Shown piece after piece: positions 1-8,893 of a DNA stretch of 64,000 nucleotides. Within the stretch, counting starts at the first letter, position 1. The number at the start of each line of letters is the position of its first letter. Source of the DNA: Planotetraspora silvatica (lineage in GTDB: Bacteria > Actinomycetota > Actinomycetes > Streptosporangiales > Streptosporangiaceae); the NCBI RefSeq assembly GCF_016863315.1, contig NZ_BOOQ01000052.1:33443-97442 (forward strand), written 5' to 3'. The translations under genes were made by a program, and so were the position numbers. The notes under the pieces were generated by a model, which was not told the origin of the DNA, ran no database searches, and worked only from the letters and a program-made list of their open reading frames with translations.

Positions 1-1
1 A

Positions 2-454
2 CTGCACCACACCAAACTGTTCGTGAAACCGCCGGAGAACGGCTCGCCGTTCCCGCTGCACCAGGACCACCCGTTCTTCCCTCACACCCATCATCGGGTC
101 GGCGCCGCGATATTCCACCTGGACGACGCGCCGGAGAACAAGGGCTGCGTCCGCGTCGTGCCGGGCAGCCACCTCCAGGGGCCGCGGGAGCACGACCCCG
201 AGGATGGCCATCACCTCACCGACGTACCGTTCGAGGCCGCGATGCCACTGCCCGCCGAGGCGGGGGACGTGCTGTTCTTCTCCTACCTCACCGTTCACGG
301 CTCGGGTGTGAACGTCAGCGACGAGGCCAGGACCACCTGGCTGGTGCAGTTCCGCGACCCGGCCGACCCACCGGCGGTCCGGGCGCACGACTGGTCACTG
401 GGGCAGGGCATGATGCTGTCGGGAGTGGACCCGACAGGCAGGAGACAGGCTTGA
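2..454 (+). CDS. Phytanoyl-CoA dioxygenase (PhyH) family protein, 3' part
   Basis: The gene begins before the window; the frame is open from base 2. The 151 visible residues contain the iron-binding H-x-D of this Fe(II)/2-oxoglutarate family in LHQDHPFF, the distal His about 80 residues later in YLTVHGSG, and the Arg in EARTTWLVQFRD that in the family holds 2-oxoglutarate. A double-stranded beta-helix dioxygenase is therefore clear, but the substrate cannot be read; many bacterial PhyH proteins hydroxylate small metabolites rather than phytanoyl-CoA. Its TGA overlaps the TTG start of the following AraC regulator by 4 bases, so the two are cotranscribed and translationally coupled. The regulator probably controls this gene. 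Confidence 0.88.
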   Translation: MHHTKLFVKPPENGSPFPLHQDHPFFPHTHHRVGAAIFHLDDAPENKGCVRVVPGSHLQGPREHDPEDGHHLTDVPFEAAMPLPAEAGDVLFFSYLTVHGSGVNVSDEARTTWLVQFRDPADPPAVRAHDWSLGQGMMLSGVDPTGRRQA

Positions 455-1356
455 GCTTGGCGGACGTGGCCGGTGCCGGTCGGCTGCCCGACCTGACCGG
501 CCTGCTGGACACCTGCCAGGTCGGAGGGTTCAGGGCTGACTTCGTCAGCTGGGGGTTCTACACCAAGCCCGCCTGGCGCAACTACTGGCACCGGCACTCC
601 TTCCACGAGGTTTGCCTGGCCTACACCGGTGCAGGCCGGTTCAGCGTCGGCGGGGAACACCATGACGTCGGCGCCGGTGAGGTGTTCGTGGCCAGGCCGG
701 GTGATGTGCACGAGATCGAGTCGAGCCGGGAGGACCCGCTCGGCATCGCCTTCTGGGGCTTCACCCTGCGGGGCGGCCGGGAGGCTCCGGGGCCGGACGA
801 GCGCGGCTGGTGGACCGGCCTCACCGACCCCGCCGGTCCCGTGGTGTCGCGCCGTACCGGCTCGCTGGCCGAGGTCGTCACCGCACTCGCCGGGTACGCC
901 GACCCGGTGCGGTCCGGGTACGACGCCGGCCTGGCCGGTCTCGGCGCCGCCCTGGTGGTGGACACCGCCAGGGCGTTCGCGAACGAGGACGACCTGCAGG
1001 TCGAGCCGCCACCCAGGGACCGGCCGTCCCAGGTGGTGGCGGTGATGCGGCGGCACCTCGCCGACAACCTGGGCCGGCCGGTCAGGGTCAGGGATGTGGC
1101 CGCCACCGTCCACCTGTCCGAACGGCACGCCGAGCGGCTGTTCCGCGAGCAGACAGGCACATCCCTGATGGCGACCCTGCGCAGGATGCGGCTCGAGCTG
1201 GCCGCCGCCCTGCTGCTGGACACGGGTCCCACGGTGACGGAGGTGGCCAGGGCGTGCGGCTACCCCGACGTCCGCGCCTTCAGCACGGCTTTCCGCCGCC
1301 TGCACGGACACTCACCGCTTGAGCACCGCGCCCGCAGCGGAACCCTGCACCTGTAG
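451..1356 (+). CDS. AraC family transcriptional regulator
   Basis: 301 residues. An N-terminal cupin-like sensor region carries the HSFHEVCLAYTGAGRFSVGG signature around residues 50-70 and a beta-barrel turn ending GDVHEI. The C-terminal 100 residues hold two helix-turn-helix units typical of AraC (VRVRDVAATVHLSERHAERL, then a second with VTEVARACGYPDVRAFSTAF). The TTG start is chosen because it overlaps the stop of the upstream dioxygenase and an AGGAGACAGG tract lies just 5' of it. Family members bind a small ligand in the cupin and activate adjacent catabolic genes; the ligand is unknown. Two hairpins follow the stop. Confidence 0.93.
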   Translation: MSLADVAGAGRLPDLTGLLDTCQVGGFRADFVSWGFYTKPAWRNYWHRHSFHEVCLAYTGAGRFSVGGEHHDVGAGEVFVARPGDVHEIESSREDPLGIAFWGFTLRGGREAPGPDERGWWTGLTDPAGPVVSRRTGSLAEVVTALAGYADPVRSGYDAGLAGLGAALVVDTARAFANEDDLQVEPPPRDRPSQVVAVMRRHLADNLGRPVRVRDVAATVHLSERHAERLFREQTGTSLMATLRRMRLELAAALLLDTGPTVTEVARACGYPDVRAFSTAFRRLHGHSPLEHRARSGTLHL

Positions 1357-1371
1357 CGATCTCCAACGCGG

Positions 1372-1398
1372 GTCGGCGCCCACCCACGGGGTGCCGAC
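1372..1398 (+). terminator. Hairpin after araC-type gene
   Basis: GTCGGCGCC (1372-1380) pairs with GGTGCCGAC (1390-1398) with one G-U, 9-nt loop, 16 bases after the AraC stop. There is no clear T-run, as is common in high-GC actinomycetes. Confidence 0.5.
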
Positions 1399-1452
1399 GG
1401 AATCATCGGGGCCTGGGGGGTCCCTGCCTGGGGCTCAGGCGTTCAGGCCGGT

Positions 1453-1481
1453 GCGGGGCCCACTCGGTGAGCGGGCCCCGC
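1453..1481. terminator. Bidirectional hairpin between convergent genes
   Basis: GCGGGGCCC (1453-1461) is perfectly complementary to GGGCCCCGC (1473-1481). It lies 12 bases beyond the stop of the minus-strand secreted protein and downstream of the plus-strand regulator, so it can serve both. Confidence 0.6.
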
Positions 1482-1493
1482 GCCGGTGACGTG

Positions 1494-2138
1494 TCAGAGT
1501 TGGCCGCTCTCGATCGCCTGCTTGAGGGCCGACTGCGTCTGCTGGTGTGAGGCGACGCCGTTCTCGACGACGAAATCGATCAGCGTCGCGTCCGCGTCGA
1601 AGGTGAGGCGCTCGGTGACCTCGGTCTTGCCTCCGGCCACCTTCTTGAAGACGATCTTCTGGTGCGTGACCACGTTGGGCTCCGACCAGGTGTCCGTCTC
1701 GTAGGAGAAGTCGTCGCGGTCGATCCGCTGCTGTGCGTGCGTCTTGAGGGAGACGACGGTCCCCTCGAACGGAATGTCCTCGATGGCCGTGAAGTCGTTG
1801 TACCGCAGGCCGCAGTCGAAGTAGGTGTCGTGGGTGACGACCCGCTTGAGGAACGCGGCCCTGCCGATGTGGTTGTTGATGTTCGAGTAGGCGGCGAACA
1901 CGTTCTTGATCGGCGCGTTGATCTTGACGGTGATGCTGGTGTTGACCCGGCTGCGGCCCGACCCCGGACGGGGCGGCGTGACGTCGGTGAACTTGTAGGT
2001 GTCCCAGGCCGTCTGCCACTGAGCGGCGATCTCCGCGTCGGTTTCGGCAGTGTCGGCGCTGGCGGGCACGGAGAGGGCGGTGACTATGACGGCCGCCACC
2101 AGGAACGGCGCCGCCAGAAGTCGAAGGAGCTTCTTCAC
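1494..2138 (-). CDS. Secreted START/SRPBCC-like protein, function unknown
   Basis: 214 residues from the GTG at 2138, chosen because GAGG lies 5 bases upstream and the N-terminus then becomes a clean signal peptide (KKLL, hydrophobic LAAPFLVAAVIVTALS, cleavage near PASADT). The mature part resembles the SRPBCC fold: it begins with a paired-strand region (NTSITVKINAPIKNVFAAYSN) followed by the alternating strand pattern, and a long C-terminal helix ending QSALKQAIESGQL. SRPBCC proteins bind hydrophobic ligands in a cavity; this one would act outside the membrane. No catalytic residues can be named and the family assignment is from fold-like pattern only. It stands alone between the AraC gene (convergent) and the dehydratase operon (same strand, 130 bases away). 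Confidence 0.72.
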   Translation of the reverse strand: MKKLLRLLAAPFLVAAVIVTALSVPASADTAETDAEIAAQWQTAWDTYKFTDVTPPRPGSGRSRVNTSITVKINAPIKNVFAAYSNINNHIGRAAFLKRVVTHDTYFDCGLRYNDFTAIEDIPFEGTVVSLKTHAQQRIDRDDFSYETDTWSEPNVVTHQKIVFKKVAGGKTEVTERLTFDADATLIDFVVENGVASHQQTQSALKQAIESGQL

Positions 2139-2270
2139 ATGTACCTCAAGGGGAGTCAGGGGATGCAATTGATCTTCTACCGCATGTGACGGTGATTGAG
2201 AACACTTCGCGACGAAGATCCCCACGCGCTCCTCGGCAGTGTGTCCCATCGGGCCGGACGCGACGGGCTT

Positions 2271-2708
2271 TCAGCCGGACGGCTGCGCCGGGCCGTCCGC
2301 GGAGAAGGTTTCCGCGCCGGCCGTCGCGACTGCGACGTCCTGCTCGACGGTTCCCGCGCTCACCCCGATGGCGCCGGCGACCTCGCCGTCCTGCCCGGTC
2401 AGCGGGATGCCACCACCGAAGATCACCAGGCCGCCGTTGGTCACCTCGATGCCGTACAGCGGGCCGCCGGGCGCGGCGGACACCCCGAGCTGTTCGGTCG
2501 TCATCGCCATCAGCACAGCGGTGCGGGCCTTGCGGACGGCGATGTCGATGCTCCCGAGGATCGCGCCGTCCTGGCGCGCGAACGCCAGCAGGTGACCGCC
2601 GCCGTCCACCACGGCGACGTTCATGGGCTGCCCGATCTCATCGGCCTTGCCCAGTGCGGCCTCCAGCACGAGTCGGGCGTCGGCGAGGCGGAGCCGTGCG
2701 TTCGCCAT
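2271..2708 (-). CDS. GlcG/HbpS-family protein of the diol dehydratase operon
   Basis: 145 residues matching the GlcG/HbpS/DUF336 fold: LRLADARLVLEAALGKADE at the start, NVAVVDGGGHLLAFARQDGA, then GGPLYGIEV, FGGGIPLTGQDGEVAGAIGVSAGTVEQD. Family members bind haem or small aldehydes or acids, and relatives sit beside diol or glycerol dehydratase genes; the biochemical role there is not settled. It is the last gene of the operon, starting 10 bases after the DdrB stop, so it probably helps the dehydratase or handles its aldehyde product (inference from position). Confidence 0.88.
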   Translation of the reverse strand: MANARLRLADARLVLEAALGKADEIGQPMNVAVVDGGGHLLAFARQDGAILGSIDIAVRKARTAVLMAMTTEQLGVSAAPGGPLYGIEVTNGGLVIFGGGIPLTGQDGEVAGAIGVSAGTVEQDVAVATAGAETFSADGPAQPSG

Positions 2709-2718
2709 GGTGCCTCCT

Positions 2719-3117
2719 TCACTGACCGGTGCGGACCGGCGCGTCCTTGAACGGGATGCCGACGACCAGCCTGGCCGCGTTGTGCCCCATGGTCCGGGCG
2801 TCGGCCGCCCGGCCCGTCAGCGCGGGCATGTCCGGCGGGAGTTTCGCGTGGTGCACGCACACGTTCCCCGCGGCGTCCATGCCCACCCCCACGTCCAGGT
2901 CGGACGCCTGGGCCGCGGCGAAGGCCAGTTCCACCGCGCTGCCGCCCGTGCCGTCCCCGGTGCGGAACGGCACGCCCTCCTCCTCCATGCCGGCGCCGAG
3001 CTCACGCAGGCAGCGCCGGTTCCCGGTACGGCACAGCACCACCACCGCGGGCCTGTTCGGTCCCGCGGGCGCGAACGCCCGCACGAAGGCGCGCCCGGAG
3101 TGCGGCTCTCGATCCAT
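2719..3117 (-). CDS. ddrB: Diol dehydratase reactivase small subunit
   Basis: 132 residues with the features of PduH/DdrB: AVVVLCRTGNRRCLRELGAGMEEEGVPF, then a block rich in small residues (AVELAFAAAQASDLDVGVGMDAAG) and the C-terminal ARTMGHNAARLVVGIPF. DdrB forms a complex with DdrA that pulls damaged cobalamin out of suicide-inactivated diol or glycerol dehydratase. The fold resembles the beta (medium) dehydratase subunit, letting DdrB swap with it. It starts 3 bases after the ddrA stop and lies 10 bases before the GlcG gene. Confidence 0.9.
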   Translation of the reverse strand: MDREPHSGRAFVRAFAPAGPNRPAVVVLCRTGNRRCLRELGAGMEEEGVPFRTGDGTGGSAVELAFAAAQASDLDVGVGMDAAGNVCVHHAKLPPDMPALTGRAADARTMGHNAARLVVGIPFKDAPVRTGQ

Positions 3118-3120
3118 GGC

Positions 3121-4968
3121 CTAACCGCACCTCACTGCCGTACGCGTCGCGGATGCCGAGGCGTGGCGGGCGACCAGGCCGGTGGCCACGGCGTTGCGCG
3201 GGCCCTCACAACCCCGCACGTTGCCGGTCCCGCTGACGATCCCGAACCCCGATACGGCTTCGGCGATCATGTCGGGGATCTCGAAGTCCAGCGCGGCGCC
3301 GCCGAGGACGACCAGGAAGCCGATCCGCCTGATGTCGCCGCCCGGAGCCACCTGCTCCAGTGCGCGCAGCGCGTTGGTCACGAAGACCCGCTGCTTGGCC
3401 GATCTGCGCACCTGGCGGATCTTCTCCACGCCGTGCCTGGTCCGGATCGGCCGCATCCCGGCATCGGTGAGGACGACGACCCGTGCGAAGGCTTCGGCGG
3501 GCAGGGGTTCGTCGAAGAAGCGGACCGTGCCGTCCTCCATGCGGACGTGGAAGAAGCTCTCCGCCTTCGCCAGCGGGAACTTCTTGATCTCTTCGGCGAG
3601 CTCCATGCTCTCCAGCCCGAGTTCGGAGTCGATCAGACTGGTGACCAGGTCGCCGGCGCCGGCCAGGTGGACCGAGCACACCTCGGCGCCCTCCATGGCG
3701 ACCGCCGCGTCGGTGGACCCGCCGCCGAGATCGAGGATCGCCACCGGCTTCGCCGTCCCGGGGGTGGTGAGCGCGCCCAGCAGCGCCATGTCGGCCTCGA
3801 CGCCGCCGATGAGCACCTCGGTGCCGAGCGCCTCGCGCAGCCGCGCGGCGAGCAACTCCATCGGTCCCTTGCTCGTGCGCACCATCGCGGCCAGCGCGAC
3901 GGCGTTCTCCAGCGCGAACTCCCCCGCCAGGCCGCCGGTGACCCGTTGCGGGACGAAGGTGTCCACGGCGAGCACGTCCTGGATGCGTACGGCATCGCGC
4001 GGCATCGCCGTCAGGTCGGCCATGGTGTCGCGAACACGGGCGAGCATCCCGCCCACGTGCGTTCCCGGCTCGCCGTCCGCGTCGACCAGTGGCTGGACAC
4101 GTCGCAGCGTCTCCATGATCTCCTCGGCGCCGGCGTCCATGCCGACCGACCGCTTCGCCCGTTCGCCGATCAGGGTGAGGCCTCCGGCCGGAATCCTGCG
4201 GTCGGTGATGTCCCCCGCCGGAGTGCGGACCACGACGGCCGAGCGGTTGCCCACGAGGGCCCGCGCCACGGGGGCGATCAGGCGGGTCTGCTCGGGGTCG
4301 AGCCCGAACACCGTGGCGATCCCGTAGGAGTTCGACAGGGTCCGGATGGTGCGGCCCTGCTCCGCGACCTCGACCGCGGCCGGCATGCCCAGCGGCACCC
4401 GGTCCACCAGCGTGACCTCGTCGACCACCGGGACCGGCTCACGGAGCCGGTTGGCGATCAGGGTGGCGTCGTCGGCCGGCACGACCGCGCCGGTGACCCG
4501 GACCCCGCGCGCGGTGGCGGCGTTGATCCCCGCCGCGACGTCCTCGAAGTCCACGCCCGCGCCGGCGACGCAGATCACCGCGTCGCCCGGGGCGCATCCC
4601 GGCAGTTCGGCGAAGGCCACGGTGGTGCCGACCCCCAGCCCGACGCCGCCCGGGGTGTCGGGGTTGTGCCCGATCATCGTGGACTCGGTGATGATCGTCT
4701 CGGTGATGGTCTCCATGGCCAGCCCGCTGATCACCGGGGTGGCCTCGTTGACCAGCACCGCCTGGACGTCGGCCGGATCGCGCCCGGCCGCGGCCAGCGC
4801 GCCGCGCACCACCTCGACGACACCCGGGACGTTCGCTGTGGTGCCCTTCACCCCGGAGGTCCTGCCCAGAGCCGCGGAGAGGTAGGTGACCCGCCCGTCC
4901 TCACCGATCTCCGCGGCGCAGGCCTCCGTGGTCGAGTTGCCGATGTCGACCCCCACCACCAGGGACAT
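3121..4968 (-). CDS. ddrA: Diol dehydratase reactivase ATPase, large subunit
   Basis: 615 residues, the usual DdrA/PduG length. The N-terminus MSLVVGVDIGNSTTEAC is the phosphate-1 loop of the Hsp70/actin ATPase fold; a second nucleotide-binding signature DLGGGSTDAAV lies near residue 415. The protein uses ATP to open dehydratase and release inactivated coenzyme B12. Start 4968 is 11 bases after the stop of the fused dehydratase subunit, and the stop is 3 bases from ddrB, so the three are one transcript. Cytoplasmic. Identity is clear from both motifs and context. Confidence 0.95.
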   Translation of the reverse strand: MSLVVGVDIGNSTTEACAAEIGEDGRVTYLSAALGRTSGVKGTTANVPGVVEVVRGALAAAGRDPADVQAVLVNEATPVISGLAMETITETIITESTMIGHNPDTPGGVGLGVGTTVAFAELPGCAPGDAVICVAGAGVDFEDVAAGINAATARGVRVTGAVVPADDATLIANRLREPVPVVDEVTLVDRVPLGMPAAVEVAEQGRTIRTLSNSYGIATVFGLDPEQTRLIAPVARALVGNRSAVVVRTPAGDITDRRIPAGGLTLIGERAKRSVGMDAGAEEIMETLRRVQPLVDADGEPGTHVGGMLARVRDTMADLTAMPRDAVRIQDVLAVDTFVPQRVTGGLAGEFALENAVALAAMVRTSKGPMELLAARLREALGTEVLIGGVEADMALLGALTTPGTAKPVAILDLGGGSTDAAVAMEGAEVCSVHLAGAGDLVTSLIDSELGLESMELAEEIKKFPLAKAESFFHVRMEDGTVRFFDEPLPAEAFARVVVLTDAGMRPIRTRHGVEKIRQVRRSAKQRVFVTNALRALEQVAPGGDIRRIGFLVVLGGAALDFEIPDMIAEAVSGFGIVSGTGNVRGCEGPRNAVATGLVARHASASATRTAVRCG

Positions 4969-4979
4969 GACCGTGTCCC

Positions 4980-7280
4980 TCAGCCGGTGTGGAGCATGCG
5001 GATCAGGACTTCGAGTTCCACCGGGTCCGCGCCCGGCCGTACGAACTCGGTCTCCTTGATGTGCAGCAACGCCGCCTTGGCCTGCCAGCGCGGGCGGGCC
5101 ATGTGGTCGTTGCGCGAGGGCACCGGCTCCGGCGACTCCCCCTTCGCGTAGCGGGCGGCGTTGCGGCCGATCCTGCGGAAGGTCTCCAGGTCCATCAGGG
5201 GCGCCTGCGGGAACAGCTCCAGGTTGGACAGGCGGAGCAGGTCCCTCTGGTGGATCATGGTGGTGCCGCGGGACATGATGCCGACTCCGATGCCGGACCC
5301 GGAGAGCCTGGCCGCGGTGTGCGCGATGACCGCCAGGTCCGAGCTGCCGCGGACCCGGATGACGCGGGCGTGCACCCCCTGCTCCTCCACGCCGGCCAGC
5401 AGTTCGCGCAGCACCTCGGCGTGCGGGACCTCGACGATCGTCCTGGAGAAGAAGTCGCCGAACGCTGGGGAGACGCCGATGACCACCTCGCCGGAGCGGC
5501 GTCCCGGCCGGGCGGGGCCCTTCTCCTTCAGACTCAGCGTCCGGCCGGTGGCCGCGCCCGCCGACGGGCTCGCCCCCTGCTCCGGATCGCGGGCGCTGAC
5601 GACGTGCCGCAGGTGTTTCATCTCCTCCCAGCGGGCACCGCTCGGGCGGTATCCGCTGCCCGGTCCCGCGTAGTCGTTGGGGTCGTTGACGGCCGAGAGC
5701 GTCGTCAGCTCCGGCGTCAGGATCGCCGACGTGTGGAGGAGGTCGCCGGAGACCCGCTGTCTCAGCACGCCGAGCAGCGCCTCGGCGACGTCGGGGAAAC
5801 CGCCTGCTTCCAGGCCCTTGACGACGTCGAGTCCGGTGACGCCCCGGTCCATGACCGACTGCGCCGCCTTCAGGTCCTCCAGCACGTCCCGCGGCGGCAG
5901 TTCCCTGCTGCCGTGCGAGTAGGTGACCGCCTCGATCTCCCTGTCGGTGATCGGCGCCAGGCCGAGATGGGCGAACACCCCCTGCAGCGCACGCGCGGCC
6001 CGGTTCCGGGCCGAGAGGATCTCCGCCTCGGGGACGTGCCGGAGCGCGCCGTCGACCTGCAGGTCTCGCTGGATGGTGTTCCAGTCGTCGAAGTCCTCGG
6101 GATCCAGGTTCGAGCCGGCGAACATGTTGTCGTAGTTCGGCACACCGGAATAGCCCGAGCAGATGAAGTCGGTGCCGGACAGCAGTTGCGGCAGCAGCCG
6201 CGCGGTGCGGCGCATGTCGGAGTGCGAGAAGGACTGGTCGTTGCCGGAGGCGCACTCGAGGTCGACGGTGCTGGCGATCAGGTTCTCCGCCAGCACGGCG
6301 CGGATGCCCGCCGGGACCGCGCCGGGCACGCCGATGCAGCTGATCGAGCCGTTCTGCAGGCCCTGGACCCCGGCGCCCTTGGCGACCAGGATGCAGCGGA
6401 CCTCCAGGTAGAGCATGGACTTGCCTTCGGCGTTGCCCATCTGCACCTCGGAGCCCGTCCCCGACGTGAACCGCATCTTGATCCCGCGGGAGGCGTAGGC
6501 GGACGCGAGGAACGCCTTCGACCACGGGGTGTCGTCGCCGTCGCAGAACACCTGCTCGGTGCCGTACACCGAGATCGTCTCCGCGTAGGCCGTGATGCCG
6601 CGCATGCCGAGCTCGAGCTCGGTGGCCTCCTCCAGCGCGCACTGGGTGAGCACGCCGGGCTTTCCGGTCTGCGCTCCGACCTGAAGGGCGATGGCCACCA
6701 GCGGCGCGTACCGCACCACGCCGAGTGTGGTCTCCAGCTCGCGGAACCCCCGCAGCGCGGCCTCCGCCGCGTCCGCGGCCACCTGGACCGGGTTGTCCCT
6801 GGCGCTCGTGGAGTGCGCCTGGTTCGCCGGGGTGCGCCGTGCCCGCATCTTCTGCAGGGCCATCATCATCTCGACGACGTTCATGGTCTTGACGACCTCG
6901 AGGAGCTTGGCGGGGGTGAGGCCGCGCGAGACCGACAGCACGTCGGCCCGCGAGACCCTCGGATCGACCAGCATGTGCGCGATCTCGACGGGTTCCAGCG
7001 CCATCGCCTGTTCGGCGGCGCCGGCGTCGATCGCGTGGTCGGCGATGAACTGGTCGAGGAAGTCGAAGTCCTTCCTGTCCTTCCCGTCCATCTCCACGAC
7101 GACCCCGTTCTCCACCCGCACGCTCGGCGACGGGTCGAAGGGGCTGTCCATGGCGACCATGCCGACCTCGGGCCACTCCTCCACGAAGCCGTCCAGGTTG
7201 ACGGGACGGTCCTCCAGGATCTCGGTGCGCCTGGATCGCCGGGCCGCTCCCGTGCCGCTCGTGACGCTCTTGGCCTTCAT
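4980..7280 (-). CDS. B12-dependent diol/glycerol dehydratase, fused large and medium subunits
   Basis: 766 residues. Residues 1 to about 560 are the large (alpha, PduC/DhaB1) subunit: the TIM barrel carries [45 protein letters not shown] and [17 protein letters not shown], regions that contain active-site and substrate or K+ ligands in the family. A Pro/Gly/Ser/Arg-rich linker at about 560-595 leads to a PduD-like medium (beta) subunit, about 597-766, beginning [18 protein letters not shown]. In enterobacteria these are two genes. The enzyme converts 1,2-diols or glycerol to aldehydes through adenosylcobalamin radicals. The N-terminal 18 residues are basic and do not look like a typical microcompartment targeting helix. 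It follows the small subunit by 33 bases. Confidence 0.95.
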   Translation of the reverse strand: MKAKSVTSGTGAARRSRRTEILEDRPVNLDGFVEEWPEVGMVAMDSPFDPSPSVRVENGVVVEMDGKDRKDFDFLDQFIADHAIDAGAAEQAMALEPVEIAHMLVDPRVSRADVLSVSRGLTPAKLLEVVKTMNVVEMMMALQKMRARRTPANQAHSTSARDNPVQVAADAAEAALRGFRELETTLGVVRYAPLVAIALQVGAQTGKPGVLTQCALEEATELELGMRGITAYAETISVYGTEQVFCDGDDTPWSKAFLASAYASRGIKMRFTSGTGSEVQMGNAEGKSMLYLEVRCILVAKGAGVQGLQNGSISCIGVPGAVPAGIRAVLAENLIASTVDLECASGNDQSFSHSDMRRTARLLPQLLSGTDFICSGYSGVPNYDNMFAGSNLDPEDFDDWNTIQRDLQVDGALRHVPEAEILSARNRAARALQGVFAHLGLAPITDREIEAVTYSHGSRELPPRDVLEDLKAAQSVMDRGVTGLDVVKGLEAGGFPDVAEALLGVLRQRVSGDLLHTSAILTPELTTLSAVNDPNDYAGPGSGYRPSGARWEEMKHLRHVVSARDPEQGASPSAGAATGRTLSLKEKGPARPGRRSGEVVIGVSPAFGDFFSRTIVEVPHAEVLRELLAGVEEQGVHARVIRVRGSSDLAVIAHTAARLSGSGIGVGIMSRGTTMIHQRDLLRLSNLELFPQAPLMDLETFRRIGRNAARYAKGESPEPVPSRNDHMARPRWQAKAALLHIKETEFVRPGADPVELEVLIRMLHTG

Positions 7281-7313
7281 CTACGCTCCCATCTCCTGAT
7301 GCCTCCGGCGTGA

Positions 7314-7736
7314 TCAGCCCGCGAGGATGCCCCGGCGCTCGTACACCTCGGCCGCCTCCCTGATCAGCCGGGCGCACAGCGTGGCGGAGTGGTCGCGCTC
7401 CAGCGCCTCGGCGATGCCGGCGAGCTCCTGCCTGGTGGAGGCGCCCGGCCGGAGCGCGTTGTAGATCCGCAGCACCTCCTCGTCGGGCAGCGCCGTCATC
7501 TCCGCGGCCCTGCGGAAGTTCTGGCCGAGCTGCGGTCTGCCGACGGAGTCGGCGATCCGCGCCTGCAGCCGGAGGGTCTCGGCCGCGATGCGGAGGTCCT
7601 CGGCCACGACCTCGCCGTCCAGGACGGCCCGCATGGTGATCTCGTCGAGCCGTTTGCCGGTGGGGGTCCTGATCAGCTCGGGCCGATGGGACGCCAGGGG
7701 GTAGTCGTGTTGCGGATCCAGTTCGGCGGGGGTCAT
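7314..7736 (-). CDS. pduE: Diol dehydratase small subunit
   Basis: 140 residues of the PduE/DhaB3 type: YPLASHRPELIRTPTGKRLD, TMRAVLDGEVVAEDLRIAAETLRLQA, AEMTALPDEEVLRIYNALRPG and the C-terminal AEVYERRGIL. It forms the gamma subunit of the heterohexameric dehydratase. It is the first gene of the minus-strand operon, which is unusual because enterobacterial operons order large-medium-small. A Shine-Dalgarno-like GAAGGCAGG precedes the ATG. The operator-like repeat at 7864-7880 lies about 130 bases upstream. Confidence 0.93.
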   Translation of the reverse strand: MTPAELDPQHDYPLASHRPELIRTPTGKRLDEITMRAVLDGEVVAEDLRIAAETLRLQARIADSVGRPQLGQNFRRAAEMTALPDEEVLRIYNALRPGASTRQELAGIAEALERDHSATLCARLIREAAEVYERRGILAG

Positions 7737-7863
7737 CGACTCGTACCTGCCTTCACACGCGACTCTGCGGGCTCGATGCCACGGGAGGCGTCGCTGTCTC
7801 AGGCCCCGACGGCCATGAGTTCACGGAGGCGTCGACGAATGAGGGAGATGGTAGGAGGCGTCG

Positions 7864-7880
7864 CGTTGCAACGGCGTTGC
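7864..7880 (-). promoter_or_regulatory. Shared operator candidate upstream of dehydratase operon
   Basis: Read on the minus strand this is GCAACG-CCGT-TGCAACG, a direct repeat with 11-bp pitch. The identical architecture GCAACG-N4-TGCAACG stands at 11178-11194 before the aldehyde dehydrogenase. Likely binding site of the GAF/AcoR-like regulator at 9492-11042 (inference). Confidence 0.6.
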
Positions 7881-7968
7881 GTCCCCGGCGTACGTCGTGG
7901 CGGGCGCCGAAGGTGCGAGGCCGTACGGACTCCCCCGTGACGAGCCGCGCCGGAACCGCTGTACCGTG

Positions 7969-7988
7969 GTAAGTATGCAATTACTTAC
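7969..7988. promoter_or_regulatory. Palindromic operator before SDR gene
   Basis: GTAAGTA (7969-7975) and TACTTAC (7982-7988) form a perfect 7-bp inverted repeat around 6 bases, 18 bases upstream of the SDR start. Size and spacing suit a TetR dimer; the nearby TetR gene at 8894 is the obvious candidate. Confidence 0.6.
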
Positions 7989-8006
7989 TAGGTTGAAGGC
8001 AGGGCA

Positions 8007-8831
8007 GTGAAGAAGACTCTGCTGGTCACCGGTGGTTCCCGGGGACTGGGAAGGGCACTGGCGGAAGCCGCGCTGGAGCGCGGGCACCAGGTGGTGGTCA
8101 CCGCACGCGACATCGCCGCCGTGCGCGATCTGGTGGAGGAGCACCCGCGCGCCGCGCGCGCCGTCTCCCTCGACGTCACCGACCCGCGGGCCGCCGCCTC
8201 CGCCGTCCGGACCGCGGTGGAGGAGTTCGGCCGCCTGGACGTTCTGGTCAACAACGCCGGCTACTCCGACATCGCCGCCATCGAGGACACCGGCCTCGAG
8301 GACTTCCGGGCACAGGTCGAGACCAACCTGTGGGGGGCGGTCCACATGACCAAGGCCGCGCTGCCGGTCCTGCGGGAGCAGCGCGGCGGGCATGTCGTGC
8401 AGGTGTCCTCGGTGAGCGGACGGCTGGCACCGGCCGTCGGCCTGGGCGCCTACGTGACGGCGAAGTTCGCGCTGGAGGGATTCTCCGAGGCGCTGGCGGC
8501 CGAGGTCGCGCCGTTCGGGGTGAAGGTGACGATCGTGGAGCCGGGCTCGATGGCGACGACTCTGGCGTCGTCGATGAGGCTCCCGAGGCCCAGCGCGCCG
8601 TACGCGGAGGCCATGGCGCCGATGCTGAAGCGATACGGCGACCGGGACGCCGCCTACGGCGTGAGCCCGCGGCGCGCCGCCGACGTTCTGCTCGGCGTGC
8701 TCGAACTGCCGGAACCACCGCTCTGGCTTCCTCTCTCCGCCGCGGCCTTCGACCGCATCCGTGAGAACGAGGAGCGCAAGATCGCCGAGCTGGACCGGTG
8801 GGAGGATCTCAGTCGATCCGCCGACGCATGA
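8007..8831 (+). CDS. SDR family oxidoreductase
   Basis: 274 residues. The N-terminal Rossmann motif TGGSRGLGRA (TGxxxGxG), NNAG in DVLVNNAGYSD, the catalytic Ser in VSSVSGR and YVTAK (Tyr-x-x-x-Lys) are all present, so a classical NAD(P)-dependent short-chain dehydrogenase is certain. The GTG at 8007 is used because KKTLLVTGG follows directly. Substrate is unknown. A palindromic operator lies just upstream and a TetR gene begins about 60 bases downstream, suggesting an inducible two-gene unit. Confidence 0.92.
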   Translation: MKKTLLVTGGSRGLGRALAEAALERGHQVVVTARDIAAVRDLVEEHPRAARAVSLDVTDPRAAASAVRTAVEEFGRLDVLVNNAGYSDIAAIEDTGLEDFRAQVETNLWGAVHMTKAALPVLREQRGGHVVQVSSVSGRLAPAVGLGAYVTAKFALEGFSEALAAEVAPFGVKVTIVEPGSMATTLASSMRLPRPSAPYAEAMAPMLKRYGDRDAAYGVSPRRAADVLLGVLELPEPPLWLPLSAAAFDRIRENEERKIAELDRWEDLSRSADA

Positions 8832-8893
8832 CCATGTGCATCACGGCACAGACCAGGCGAAGCGCGACAGGAAGCAGGAGACCCTCATGATCG

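Noticed and set aside
2623..5151. 842-residue plus-strand frame
   Set aside because: It is antisense to the reactivase genes, with His/Arg/Gly-rich low-information sequence; long shadow frames are normal at this GC content.
4989..7313. 774-residue plus-strand frame opposite the fused dehydratase
   Set aside because: The minus strand has unmistakable diol dehydratase sequence; this frame has no family likeness.
3121..7377. One 1418-codon minus-strand frame over ddrA and the dehydratase
   Set aside because: Its C-terminal third is ddrA, while the first part is out of frame with the true dehydratase; ddrA starts at its own ATG 4968.
2271..7736. Bacterial microcompartment locus
   Set aside because: No shell protein (BMC or pentamer) genes and no clear encapsulation peptide on the dehydratase.
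7737..8006. Adenosylcobalamin riboswitch before the B12-dependent dehydratase operon
   Set aside because: No B12-box-like conserved core or suitable stems were seen; the interval holds the GCAACG repeat and the SDR operator instead.
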